NCBI GenBank assembly: GCA_017990865.1
Contig: JAGNNB010000212.1
Coordinates: forward strand, 1 to 5,881
Source of the DNA: Lysobacteraceae bacterium
GTDB lineage: Bacteria; Pseudomonadota; Gammaproteobacteria; Xanthomonadales; Xanthomonadaceae
Reading direction: 5' to 3'
Length of the DNA: 5,881 nucleotides
This document shows, piece after piece, positions 1 to 5,756 of this stretch (its first letter is position 1; every line of letters starts with the position of its first letter). The notes under the pieces are model-generated. The model had not been told where the DNA came from. It searched no databases and saw only the letters and a list, made by a program, of their open reading frames with translations. The translations under genes were made by a program, and so were the position numbers.

Positions 1-328
1 CGCATTGCCGGGGGTCGGTGCCGACGGCGTAGCGCGAGACGCCGACGATCCGTTCCTCGCCATCCGCATCGGCCAGCGCAACGAAGGCCTCGTCGTTGAC
101 GTGATCCACGTTCACCAAGCGCTCGACCAATTCCGGGCTGGCCTCGGTCATTTGTTCCTGGAAGCGGTAGCGGCGCGATTGCGGCGACAGCGCTTCGATG
201 AACGTGCGCTCGGCGTCGGCGTCGCCGGGGTTCATCGGGCGGATCAGGACCTGACGGCCGTCCGAAAGGGTTTCCATCGCATAAGGCAGGAAGTTCTCGA
301 CGACGGGGAGGGGCGAGACATCGTTCAT
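1..328 (-). CDS. GNAT-family N-acetyltransferase, N-terminal part (cut by window edge)
   Basis: The minus strand opens with ATG at 328 and stays open for 109 codons to the window edge, so the C-terminus is missing. A purine-rich GGAG lies 7 bases before the ATG, a good ribosome binding site. Residues about 20-30 (TLSDGRQVLIRP) form the first GNAT strand. They are followed by LSPQSRRYRF (47-56) and SPELVERLVNVDH (64-76), a layout typical of the GNAT domain also found at the C-terminus of Pat-type protein acetyltransferases. ERIVGVSRY (92-100) is the strand leading towards the acetyl-CoA binding motif, which lies outside the window. Proteins of this fold move an acetyl group from acetyl-CoA to an amine. 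The substrate cannot be told, and a small-molecule or protein target is equally possible. The family call is fairly sure; the function is open. Confidence 0.85.
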   Translation of the reverse strand, partial: MNDVSPLPVVENFLPYAMETLSDGRQVLIRPMNPGDADAERTFIEALSPQSRRYRFQEQMTEASPELVERLVNVDHVNDEAFVALADADGEERIVGVSRYAVGTDPRQC

Positions 329-385
329 GGCGAAGCTCCGGGTGTGGGGTACCGGGAATGCTGCGCCGCAACACGGCCGATGTTT

Positions 386-399
386 CTGATCCGGATCAG
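386..399. promoter_or_regulatory. 14-bp perfect palindrome upstream of the GNAT gene, possible operator
   Basis: CTGATCCGGATCAG is a perfect dyad about 58 bp upstream of the GNAT start codon, in the 180-bp gap between the SRPBCC and GNAT genes. Its position and size suit a dimeric regulator. I found no convincing -35/-10 pair beside it and cannot name a regulator, so the operator role is inference. Confidence 0.3.
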
Positions 400-484
400 T
401 TTGCTCGCTGTTCGGCGGTTCGCCCGACGACTTGTCTGCCGTTCGGTTCAGGTGCGCAGTCGCGCCGGACTGGATCGATCCCAG

Positions 485-497
485 GCCCGGAACGGGC
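485..497 (-). terminator. Weak GC hairpin after the SRPBCC gene
   Basis: GCCCG (485-489) and CGGGC (493-497) can form a 5-bp stem with a 3-base loop, 11 bases past the stop codon of the SRPBCC gene. There is no T-tract, so it is at best a weak terminator. The rest of the 329-508 gap shows no gene. Confidence 0.2.
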
Positions 498-508
498 GCA
501 GCGGCGGA

Positions 509-1036
509 TCAGCGCTCGGCGATGGCCTTCATGTTGGCCAGACCGGTCTCGAAATCGCGACCGATCATGCTGTCCATGCTCATGAAGGTGTCCATCAATT
601 TGGTGACGTAAGGGCTGGGGCCGCGCATGGTCCACGTCACCTCGGTGCCGCCGTCCTTCGGCGTCAGCACGAATTCGGCGACGTTGTCCGATTCGAACGG
701 TTCGATGAAATCGAGCTTGATCGCGAGTTTGCCGGGCGCGTTCGATTCGACGATCTCCATCCGACCCTTGCCCACATCGCTGTTGCCTTCCCAGGCATAG
801 GTGGCGCCAACGCCGCTGGTGGGGCTGCCGAACGTGCGTTTCATCGCCGGATCGAGCTTTTCCCAAGGCGACCATTCGTCCCAACGGTGGAAATCGTCGA
901 TCAGGGCGAACACTTTCTCGGGCGGCGCGGCGATGGTCGCCGTGCGCTGGACTTGGAAGCTGTCGGGTTTGGTGGCGGCGTAGATCAGAACGCCCGCGAT
1001 GGCGAGGACAAGGACGATCAGGATTTTCTTCAGCAC
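509..1036 (-). CDS. Membrane-anchored SRPBCC-fold (polyketide cyclase/START-like) protein
   Basis: This 175-residue protein starts with GTG at 1036. A strong GGGGAG lies 8 bases before it, and the hydrophobic anchor begins directly after (LKKILIVLVLAIAGVLIYAA, residues 2-21). Longer in-frame starts would add an Arg-rich tail with no recognisable content. Residues 27-175 form an SRPBCC (Bet v 1-like) domain. The opening strand is FQVQRTATIAAPPEKVFALI (27-46), followed by the family signature DFHRWDEWSPWEKLD (48-62). Later come strand pairs such as EFVLTPKDGGTEVTWTM (121-137) and a long C-terminal helix (144-173). The fold makes a hydrophobic pocket for lipids or other small ligands. A single N-terminal helix would place the domain in the periplasm, or the helix could be a signal peptide. 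Ligand and role are unknown. The gene is divergent from fumarase and shares a 122-bp regulatory gap with it. Confidence 0.88.
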   Translation of the reverse strand: MLKKILIVLVLAIAGVLIYAATKPDSFQVQRTATIAAPPEKVFALIDDFHRWDEWSPWEKLDPAMKRTFGSPTSGVGATYAWEGNSDVGKGRMEIVESNAPGKLAIKLDFIEPFESDNVAEFVLTPKDGGTEVTWTMRGPSPYVTKLMDTFMSMDSMIGRDFETGLANMKAIAER

Positions 1037-1067
1037 GGTCGCGTCTCCCCTTTGGCCAAGTTCGGGC

Positions 1068-1095
1068 ATTCTGCGCCGGTTGCCGGCGCACGCAA
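1068..1095 (-). promoter_or_regulatory. Candidate promoter for the SRPBCC gene, spacer filled by an inverted repeat
   Basis: On the minus strand TTGCGT (1090-1095) and CAGAAT (1068-1073) are 16 bp apart, matching the sigma-70 consensus at 3 and 4 of 6 positions. Transcription would begin near 1061, giving a leader of about 25 bases before the GTG at 1036. The match is moderate and the assignment is inference. Confidence 0.3.
1072..1090. repeat. Inverted repeat with an extra direct copy downstream, operator-like
   Basis: TGCGCCGG (1072-1079) and CCGGCGCA (1083-1090) form an 8-bp perfect inverted repeat around a 3-base centre. The right arm extended, CCGGCGCACG (1083-1092), recurs at 1111-1120, exactly 28 bp further on. 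That copy abuts the candidate -10 box of fumarase. The arrangement resembles regulator sites controlling both divergent genes, but a chance GC-rich repeat is possible. Confidence 0.35.
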
Positions 1096-1121
1096 GTCCG
1101 GTTCCGACGACCGGCGCACGG

Positions 1122-1127
1122 TAAAAT
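1122..1127 (+). promoter_or_regulatory. Candidate -10 element for fumarase
   Basis: TAAAAT stands out in GC-rich surroundings, 31 bp before the GTG at 1159, and matches the sigma-70 -10 consensus at 5 of 6 positions. Transcription would begin near 1134. No good -35 box sits 16-18 bp upstream, which would fit a promoter needing an activator. Confidence 0.4.
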
Positions 1128-1158
1128 CGCGATTCCGCACTCCCACGACGGCCCTCCC

Positions 1159-2748
1159 GTGTCTTCGACTGACGCCTCCTCGAATCCCGCTTCCTCTCCC
1201 CGCGCATCCGCCATGCCCGCCGAGCGCCGTCCGGTTTCGATCCGACAGGACGACCTGATCCAGTCGATCGCCGATGCCTTGCAGTACATCAGCTATTACC
1301 ACCCGGTCGATTACATCAAGAACCTCGCCGCCGCCTACGAGCGCGAGGAAAGCCCCGCGGCGAAGGACGCCATCGCGCAGATACTGATCAATTCGCGGAT
1401 GTGCGCCGAAGGCCATCGCCCGATCTGCCAGGACACCGGCATCGTCACCGTGTTTCTCGAAGTGGGCATGGACGTGCGTTGGGACGACGCGACGATGAGC
1501 CTCGACGACATGGCCAACGAAGGCGTGCGTCGCGCCTACAACCACCCGGACAACAAACTGCGCGCCAGCGTGCTGGCCGACCCGGCCGGCAAGCGCACGA
1601 ATACCCGCGACAACACGCCGGCCGTGGTCAACGTGAAGATCGTGCCGGGCAACACGGTGGACGTGATCGTCGCGGCGAAGGGCGGCGGCTCCGAAGCCAA
1701 GTCGAAGTTCGCGATGCTCAACCCCTCCGATTCCATCGTCGACTGGGTGCTGAAGACCGTGCCGACGATGGGCGCCGGCTGGTGCCCGCCGGGCATGCTC
1801 GGCATCGGCATCGGCGGCACCGCCGAGAAGGCGATGCTGCTGGCGAAGGAAGCGCTGATGGAACCCATCGACATCACCGAACTGCAGGCGCGCGGTGCGG
1901 GCAGTCGCGCCGAAGAACTGCGTCTGGAGTTGTACGAGAAGGTGAACGCGCTCGGCATCGGCGCGCAGGGCCTGGGCGGTCTGACCACCGTGCTCGACAT
2001 CAAGGTCAAGGATTACCCGACCCACGCCGCGAACCTGCCGATCGCGATGATTCCGAACTGCGCCGCCACGCGTCACGCGCATTTCACGCTCGACGGCAGT
2101 GGCCCGGTGATGCTGGAGCCGCCGTCGCTGGAAGATTGGCCGACGCTCACCTACGACGCCTCGAAGGGCCGTCGCGTGAATCTCGACATGGTGACGCAGG
2201 ACGAGGTCGCCTCATGGAAGCCCGGCGAAGTGCTGCTGCTCAACGGCAAACTGCTGACCGGCCGCGACGCCGCGCACAAACGCATGGTCGATATGCTCAA
2301 CAAGGGCGAAGCGCTGCCGGTCGATCTGCGCGGCAAGTTCATTTACTACGTCGGCCCGGTCGATCCGGTGCGCGACGAAGTGGTCGGCCCCGCCGGCCCG
2401 ACCACCGCCACGCGCATGGACAAGTTCACCGAACAGGTGCTGGCGCAGGCCGGCCTGATGGGCATGGTCGGCAAGGCCGAACGCGGCCCGGTCGCGATCG
2501 AAGCGATCAAGAAGCACAAATCCGTGTATCTGATGGCCGTCGGCGGCGCCGCTTATCTGGTGTCGAAAGCGATCAAGGCCGCGAAGGTCGTCGGTTTCGC
2601 CGACCTCGGCATGGAAGCGATCTACGAATTCGAGGTCCAGGACATGCCGGTGACCGTCGCCGTCGACTCCACCGGCGAATCGGTCCACACCACCGGCCCG
2701 CGCGAATGGCAGGCAAAGATCGGGAAGATTCCGGTGGTGGTGGAATAA
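1159..2748 (+). CDS. fumA: Fumarate hydratase, class I ([4Fe-4S])
   Basis: This cytoplasmic TCA-cycle enzyme interconverts fumarate and L-malate. The protein has 529 residues from GTG 1159, or 511 from ATG 1213. It resembles the single-chain class I fumarases (E. coli FumA/FumB type), which carry an alpha and a beta domain. The three expected cluster cysteines are visible: C90 in RPICQDTG, C209 in GAGWCPPGM and C301 in IPNCAATRHAHF. Further family blocks are KGGGSEAKSK (174-183), GIGAQGLGG (266-274), LLLNGKLLTGRDAAHKR (359-375), YYVGPVDPVRDEVVGPAGPT (396-415) and AVGGAAYLVSKAI (460-472). No residue looks lost, so it should be active and sensitive to oxygen and iron supply. The start is uncertain: neither candidate has a clear ribosome binding site. 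I kept the GTG because the candidate -10 box would place it 25 bases into the transcript. As I recall, relatives begin near residue 25. The symbol fumA is conventional; fumB is also used. Confidence 0.97.
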   Translation: MSSTDASSNPASSPRASAMPAERRPVSIRQDDLIQSIADALQYISYYHPVDYIKNLAAAYEREESPAAKDAIAQILINSRMCAEGHRPICQDTGIVTVFLEVGMDVRWDDATMSLDDMANEGVRRAYNHPDNKLRASVLADPAGKRTNTRDNTPAVVNVKIVPGNTVDVIVAAKGGGSEAKSKFAMLNPSDSIVDWVLKTVPTMGAGWCPPGMLGIGIGGTAEKAMLLAKEALMEPIDITELQARGAGSRAEELRLELYEKVNALGIGAQGLGGLTTVLDIKVKDYPTHAANLPIAMIPNCAATRHAHFTLDGSGPVMLEPPSLEDWPTLTYDASKGRRVNLDMVTQDEVASWKPGEVLLLNGKLLTGRDAAHKRMVDMLNKGEALPVDLRGKFIYYVGPVDPVRDEVVGPAGPTTATRMDKFTEQVLAQAGLMGMVGKAERGPVAIEAIKKHKSVYLMAVGGAAYLVSKAIKAAKVVGFADLGMEAIYEFEVQDMPVTVAVDSTGESVHTTGPREWQAKIGKIPVVVE

Positions 2749-2760
2749 GCGGTGGTGCAG

Positions 2761-2778
2761 GGCGGGTGCCAACCCGCC
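2761..2778 (+). terminator. GC-rich hairpin 12 bases after fumarase, possible terminator or REP-like element
   Basis: GGCGGGT (2761-2767) and ACCCGCC (2772-2778) pair perfectly around GCCA, and a G-T and an A-T pair can lengthen the stem to 9 bp. Only TT follows instead of a full T-tract. The place, right after the fumarase stop, fits a terminator or mRNA-stabilising hairpin. Short GGCGGGT/ACCCGCC palindromes between genes could also be dispersed REP-like repeats. The remaining 2779-2944 gap holds no gene I can support. Confidence 0.45.
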
Positions 2779-2944
2779 TTCCTCGATATCCGCAAAGGAC
2801 AGGACGGGCGCATACAGATAAGTTCTCGCGGCTTGCGGAACAACGCGTGGCTTCGGTGGGTTTTGCCCGTTCTGCGGGGCTTGCGGCACTTTCGGCGCGC
2901 ACCGCGGTCTTTCGATTCATCCCGCCAAATCGGTCTTCGATTCG

Positions 2945-3346
2945 ATGCCGCTCTTATCGCGCAAACGCACGCTTGCCGGTCTGGCCATCTTCGCGCTGGC
3001 CGCATGCACGACGATTTTGTTGGAAATCAGCAGCGAAACCGAGTGTCTTCGATCCCGCTACACGAAATTTCGCATTGCAAAATTGGACTCCGCGATTCGC
3101 GCGAGCCGGCTCGATCGCGGTGCCATCCCGAGCGACCTCAACGAATTGTTGCGAACGGGGGCCTCGGCTCTCGCTCCCTACGCAAGCGAGCGCGATTTGC
3201 GCGATGCGTGGCTACGCGACTTCTATTACAGGCGCACGGACGACGGGGCCGCATACGTGCTGTTCTCGCTCGGCAAAGATGGCGTGATCGGTGGCGAGGG
3301 CGAAGATGCCGACATCGGGATACGAGGCGCCAGCTCGGATGATTAG
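2945..3346 (+). CDS. Orphan GspG-like pseudopilin-domain protein with lipobox-like leader
   Basis: This 133-residue protein matches the C-terminal part of GspG, the major pseudopilin of type II secretion. A helix with spaced hydrophobics (RIAKLDSAIRASRLDRGAIP, 43-62) corresponds to the GspG alpha-1 end. DAWLRDFYYR (87-96) matches the DPWGNPYQYR block, and YVLFSLGKDGVIGGEGEDAD (104-123) matches the YDLYSLGADG...GGEGEDADI loop that binds calcium in GspG. The N-terminus differs. There is no Gly followed five residues later by Glu, as prepilin peptidase needs. Instead there is RKR (6-8), a hydrophobic run and LAAC (18-21), a lipobox; hydrophobicity continues to I28, so a membrane helix is the alternative. 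It has no secretion-gene neighbours and converges on the next gene with 27 bp between. No ribosome binding site is seen before the ATG. Bases 3001-3060 are 31/60 G+C, against 41/60 at 1801-1860 in fumarase, so composition is locally lower. A role in secretion is unproven. Confidence 0.75.
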   Translation: MPLLSRKRTLAGLAIFALAACTTILLEISSETECLRSRYTKFRIAKLDSAIRASRLDRGAIPSDLNELLRTGASALAPYASERDLRDAWLRDFYYRRTDDGAAYVLFSLGKDGVIGGEGEDADIGIRGASSDD

Positions 3347-3373
3347 AGCGCTCAGGCGATCGTTCGAGGCCGA

Positions 3374-3865
3374 TCAGATCCCGCGAAAATAAATGTCCAC
3401 GTAATCCGTCGCCTGATCGCAGGGGTTGTCCATTTCCTGCAGGCGCCAGTATTTGCGGCCGCCCTTGGTCTTGAACGCGAAGCGGCCTTCGCGTTTGCAT
3501 TCGGCGCCGCCGGCGATGTGGCTCACTCTCGTGACGATCTCGCCCTCGAACACGAAACCGTCCTGGCTGGCGGAGACGATCTTGCCCGAGACGCGCAAAA
3601 GGTCGCCTTCGTTTTCGCCGCGGCCAGTCTGTTCGCCTTCCGCGCGCAGAACGCCGTTACGCTCTTCGATCTTCAGTTTGCCGGCGACGCTCAAATCGCT
3701 CCATCCGATCCACTGCAACGTCAGGCGATGCTTGCCGACGAGTTTGGCTTTCGCGGCGGCGTCGAGGCCGTTCGCGACGCCTTGGCGCGCGCCGGCGGAA
3801 GCATGGCCGACGAAGAGGGCGAATGCGCACAGCGCGACCGGGGCGAGACGGGAGAATGAACGCAT
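3374..3865 (-). CDS. Secreted protein of unknown function
   Basis: The protein has 163 residues. The ATG at 3865 is preceded by GGAAG six bases upstream and starts directly at a Sec signal peptide: MRSFSR, a hydrophobic core (about 7-20) and a cleavage site after HASA (21-24). Longer in-frame starts would put extra residues ahead of the signal and overlap the candidate promoter. The mature part is mostly predicted strands: LVGKHRLTLQWIGW (42-55), GKLKIEERNGVLRAEGEQ (62-79), GDLLRVSGKIVS (87-98) and GFVFEGEIVTRVSHI (103-117). A distinctive tail follows, KYWRLQEMDNPCDQATDYVD (138-157). C123 and C149 could form a disulfide. I recall similar hypothetical proteins sharing the tail motif but no assigned function. 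It acts in the periplasm or outside, with no named activity. It lies 92 bp behind the MscS gene and probably has its own promoter. Confidence 0.85.
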   Translation of the reverse strand: MRSFSRLAPVALCAFALFVGHASAGARQGVANGLDAAAKAKLVGKHRLTLQWIGWSDLSVAGKLKIEERNGVLRAEGEQTGRGENEGDLLRVSGKIVSASQDGFVFEGEIVTRVSHIAGGAECKREGRFAFKTKGGRKYWRLQEMDNPCDQATDYVDIYFRGI

Positions 3866-3896
3866 CGTGCGCTTCCATCGGAGATTCGGAGCGGGC

Positions 3897-3925
3897 ATGA
3901 TCCCCGCAATCGACAGGCGGATCAA
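3897..3925 (-). promoter_or_regulatory. Candidate sigma-70 promoter for the secreted protein
   Basis: On the minus strand TTGATC (3920-3925) and GATCAT (3897-3902) are separated by 17 bp, each matching the consensus at 4 of 6 positions. Transcription would start near 3890, 25 bases before the ATG at 3865. This suggests the gene can be expressed apart from the upstream DUF456-MscS operon. Confidence 0.4.
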
Positions 3926-3957
3926 CGCACGTACGAGGCATCGCCCGAGCGTTCGGA

Positions 3958-5142
3958 TCACTTCGCCGTCTTGTTCGGCTGCAGCAGATTCTGCCCGGTG
4001 GCCTCCGCGCGCGCGGAGGCCACTTGTTCGTCGATCTCGCGATTGACCGAGGTGTCCGTGACGCCGTTGTGTTCGGGTTCCGCGACGACGAGCGCGTCGT
4101 CGTGCAAACGCGCGATGTGATAGATCGTGCGCGGCGCTTCGATGCCTTCGCGCGCGAACGCGGTTTTGGTTTGCCGGATCGCTTCGCTGCGCGTCTTGCC
4201 CAGGTCGCTTTCGCGCTGATCGATCCATCCGTAGAACTTCAGCACGATGCCGGCGTTGCCGTTCTCGACCACCAACCACGATGGCGCGGGGTCGTCCAGC
4301 ACGCCGTCGATCGTCGCGATGGCCGCCAGCCCCGCCGCGCCCGAGCGACGTATCGATTGCGAGACATCGATCGTCGTCGTGAATTCGAAGCGCCGCTTCG
4401 GGTTGCGGCTGTAATTCAGGATCACCGACTTGAAGACGAGGCTATTCGGAATCTGCAACTGGTTGCCGTCGAAGGTCATCAGCACCGTCGCGCGCGAGTT
4501 CACCGAAATCACTTTGCCTTCACGGCCGTCGATGCTGACCGTGTCGCCGGGTTCGAACGAACGGCGCACGCTCAGCAGAATGCCGGCGATGTAATTTTCG
4601 GCGATATCGCGGAACGCGAAGCCGAGCACCAAACCGACCACGCCCGCGGAGCCCAGTACCGCGCCGACCACCGAGGTCATGCCGAGCAGATCGAGCGCGA
4701 TCAAGACGCCGATCAACAGGATCGCGCTGCGCACGACCGTCTTCACCAAGCCGCTCATGTACGGATTGTCCGAGCGGATATTCAGCAGATGCAGGCGGTT
4801 GGCGACGAAGCGCGAGACCCATTGCGCGATCAACATCACCAACATCGCGAGGATCAACAGCGGAATTTTGCGCAGCAGATTGAGCCCGGCTTGGCGCGCG
4901 GTGCCGTAGATCGCTTCGAAGCAATCGGCGATATGGTTCGCGGCGCAGCGCGCCTCGGCGCTGTCGCGCGATGCGGGCGCGTTCGCGCTTTCGACCGTGC
5001 TTTCGGTCGCCGGGGCGCTCGCGGGCCGAGCGGCCGCCGGCAGGGTCTCGCCTGGAGCGCTGCGTTCCGCGCCGAAAGCGACCTGCGTCCAGATCGGCGT
5101 GCAACACAGAAACGCCCAAAGAACCAACGTACGCAACGTCAT
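3958..5142 (-). CDS. MscS-family small-conductance mechanosensitive channel
   Basis: This 394-residue inner-membrane channel opens when membrane tension rises and lets solutes out during hypo-osmotic shock. Residues 1-24 look like a Sec signal peptide (cleavage near AFG/AE). Next comes an Ala/Pro/Ser-rich periplasmic linker (26-64) and a short cysteine pair, C66 and C74. Membrane segments lie at about 93-113, 135-153 and 157-191. The third is the pore helix: AVLGSAGVVGLVLGFAFRD (161-179) aligns with E. coli MscS TM3, and L171 and F175 fall at the gate positions of L105 and L109. ENYIAGILL follows, then the beta domain with GDTVSIDGREGKV (199-211), IPNSLVFKSVILNYSRNPKR (231-250) and a C-terminal alpha/beta domain ending near 345. 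Residues 350-394 are a polar tail. The ATG follows the DUF456 stop by one base, so translation is probably coupled. E. coli MscS has 286 residues; the excess here is the leader, linker and tail. Confidence 0.95.
   Translation of the reverse strand: MTLRTLVLWAFLCCTPIWTQVAFGAERSAPGETLPAAARPASAPATESTVESANAPASRDSAEARCAANHIADCFEAIYGTARQAGLNLLRKIPLLILAMLVMLIAQWVSRFVANRLHLLNIRSDNPYMSGLVKTVVRSAILLIGVLIALDLLGMTSVVGAVLGSAGVVGLVLGFAFRDIAENYIAGILLSVRRSFEPGDTVSIDGREGKVISVNSRATVLMTFDGNQLQIPNSLVFKSVILNYSRNPKRRFEFTTTIDVSQSIRRSGAAGLAAIATIDGVLDDPAPSWLVVENGNAGIVLKFYGWIDQRESDLGKTRSEAIRQTKTAFAREGIEAPRTIYHIARLHDDALVVAEPEHNGVTDTSVNREIDEQVASARAEATGQNLLQPNKTAK
3998..4023. repeat. 26-bp perfect palindrome inside the 3' end of the MscS gene
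   Basis: The half-site GTGGCCTCCGCGC (3998-4010) is followed at once by its exact reverse complement (4011-4023). It encodes the polar tail VASARAEAT, ending 38 bases before the MscS stop. In RNA it could fold into an 11-bp stem with a 4-base loop. Possible roles are an mRNA 3' stabilising or attenuating hairpin or a protein site; a by-product of Ala/Arg-rich GC coding is also possible. Confidence 0.6.
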
Positions 5143-5143
5143 C

Positions 5144-5644
5144 TCAGAAATACCAAGCGACCAGAAAGACGCCCAACATCGTAAAGGCCAGCGCGAGTTT
5201 CAGCACGCTGACGACTAAGATGCCCAGCCAGGTGCCGAGACCGACTTTCGCGGCTTGACCGACGCCTGCGCGGTCGAGCTTGCGCTGGTGAATCAACTCG
5301 CCGATCGCGGCGCCGACGAAGGGCGCGACGAACACGCCGACGAGGCCCATGAACAGCCCCACGACCATGCCGATCATCGCGCCGAGAATCGCCATGCGGC
5401 TGGCGCCGACCTTCTTCGCGCCCATGGCCGAGGCCATCAGATCGACCACGAACGACAGCAGCGTCAACGCGCCGAGCAGAATCAGCACCCAGACGCCGAT
5501 GCGTTGGAAGTCGTCGGCCCAGGCCGCCAACAGCATGCCGCCGAACACCAAGGGCAGGCCGGGCAGGGCGGGCAGGATGGTGCCCAGCAGGCCGACCACG
5601 ATCAGGATCGCGGCGAAAATGTAGAGCAGGGCTTGGTTGTCCAT
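5144..5644 (-). CDS. DUF456 family membrane protein
   Basis: This is a 166-residue, strongly hydrophobic protein of the DUF456 family, whose function is unknown. The ATG at 5644 starts MDNQALLYIF. The longer in-frame start at 5710 would add 22 Arg/Ser-rich residues and was not chosen. Membrane segments lie at about 6-27, 31-43, 52-72, 86-117 and 137-164. Family blocks are the GTILPALPGLPLVFGG loop (21-36), AWADDF (41-46), the VGASRMAILGAMIG small-residue helix (79-92) and a Gly-rich stretch with PFVGAAIGELI (108-118). GLGTWLGILV and LKLALAF near the end also fit. Only a weak GGA precedes the start, and a 9-bp hairpin lies 12 bases upstream. Its stop TGA is followed by one base and the MscS ATG, so the two form an operon. 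This suggests, without proving, a shared role in envelope or osmotic stress. Confidence 0.92.
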   Translation of the reverse strand: MDNQALLYIFAAILIVVGLLGTILPALPGLPLVFGGMLLAAWADDFQRIGVWVLILLGALTLLSFVVDLMASAMGAKKVGASRMAILGAMIGMVVGLFMGLVGVFVAPFVGAAIGELIHQRKLDRAGVGQAAKVGLGTWLGILVVSVLKLALAFTMLGVFLVAWYF

Positions 5645-5656
5645 GGAGTCCGACGA

Positions 5657-5678
5657 GCGCGCAGAACGGTCTGCGCGC
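5657..5678 (-). promoter_or_regulatory. Perfect 9-bp hairpin in the leader of the DUF456-MscS operon
   Basis: GCGCGCAGA (5657-5665) and TCTGCGCGC (5670-5678) form a perfect stem with a 4-base loop, ending 12 bases upstream of the DUF456 ATG. In the transcript it would sit beside a poor ribosome binding site and could affect initiation. As DNA it could be an operator. No clear promoter was found in 5679-5756, and that stretch holds no gene I can support. Confidence 0.4.
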
Positions 5679-5756
5679 GCATGATGGCACGCGAGGCGCC
5701 GCGGACGCATAGGCCATCGGTGGGGCGGCGAGGTCGCGTTCGAAGGCCAGAACGAA

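Noticed and set aside
5..1258. Long plus-strand open frame of 417 codons
   Set aside because: It runs antisense across the GNAT and SRPBCC genes and into the fumarase start. Its translation is Arg/Ala/His-rich without domains, as expected of an antisense frame in high-GC DNA.
1030..2082. 350-codon minus-strand frame opposite fumarase
   Set aside because: It is His/Arg/Val-rich, without domains or a plausible start region, and lies opposite a conserved gene. It is an antisense shadow.
2573..2920. Minus-strand frame entering the 2749-2944 gap
   Set aside because: It overlaps the end of fumarase in antisense, has a basic low-complexity translation and no ribosome binding site.
1401..3287. 628-codon plus-strand open frame overlapping fumarase in another frame
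   Set aside because: Its translation is extremely Arg-rich and low in hydrophobics, with no family features, and it overlaps an evident fumarase. It is a frame shadow.
3347..3373. Possible bidirectional terminator between the two convergent genes
   Set aside because: Only a short GAGCGCTC palindrome and a 5-bp GATCG/CGATC repeat are present, with no T-tract. Too weak to call.
4024..5184. 386-codon plus-strand frame opposite the MscS gene
   Set aside because: The translation is Arg/Asp/Gln/His-rich and low-complexity. The opposite strand encodes a clear channel.
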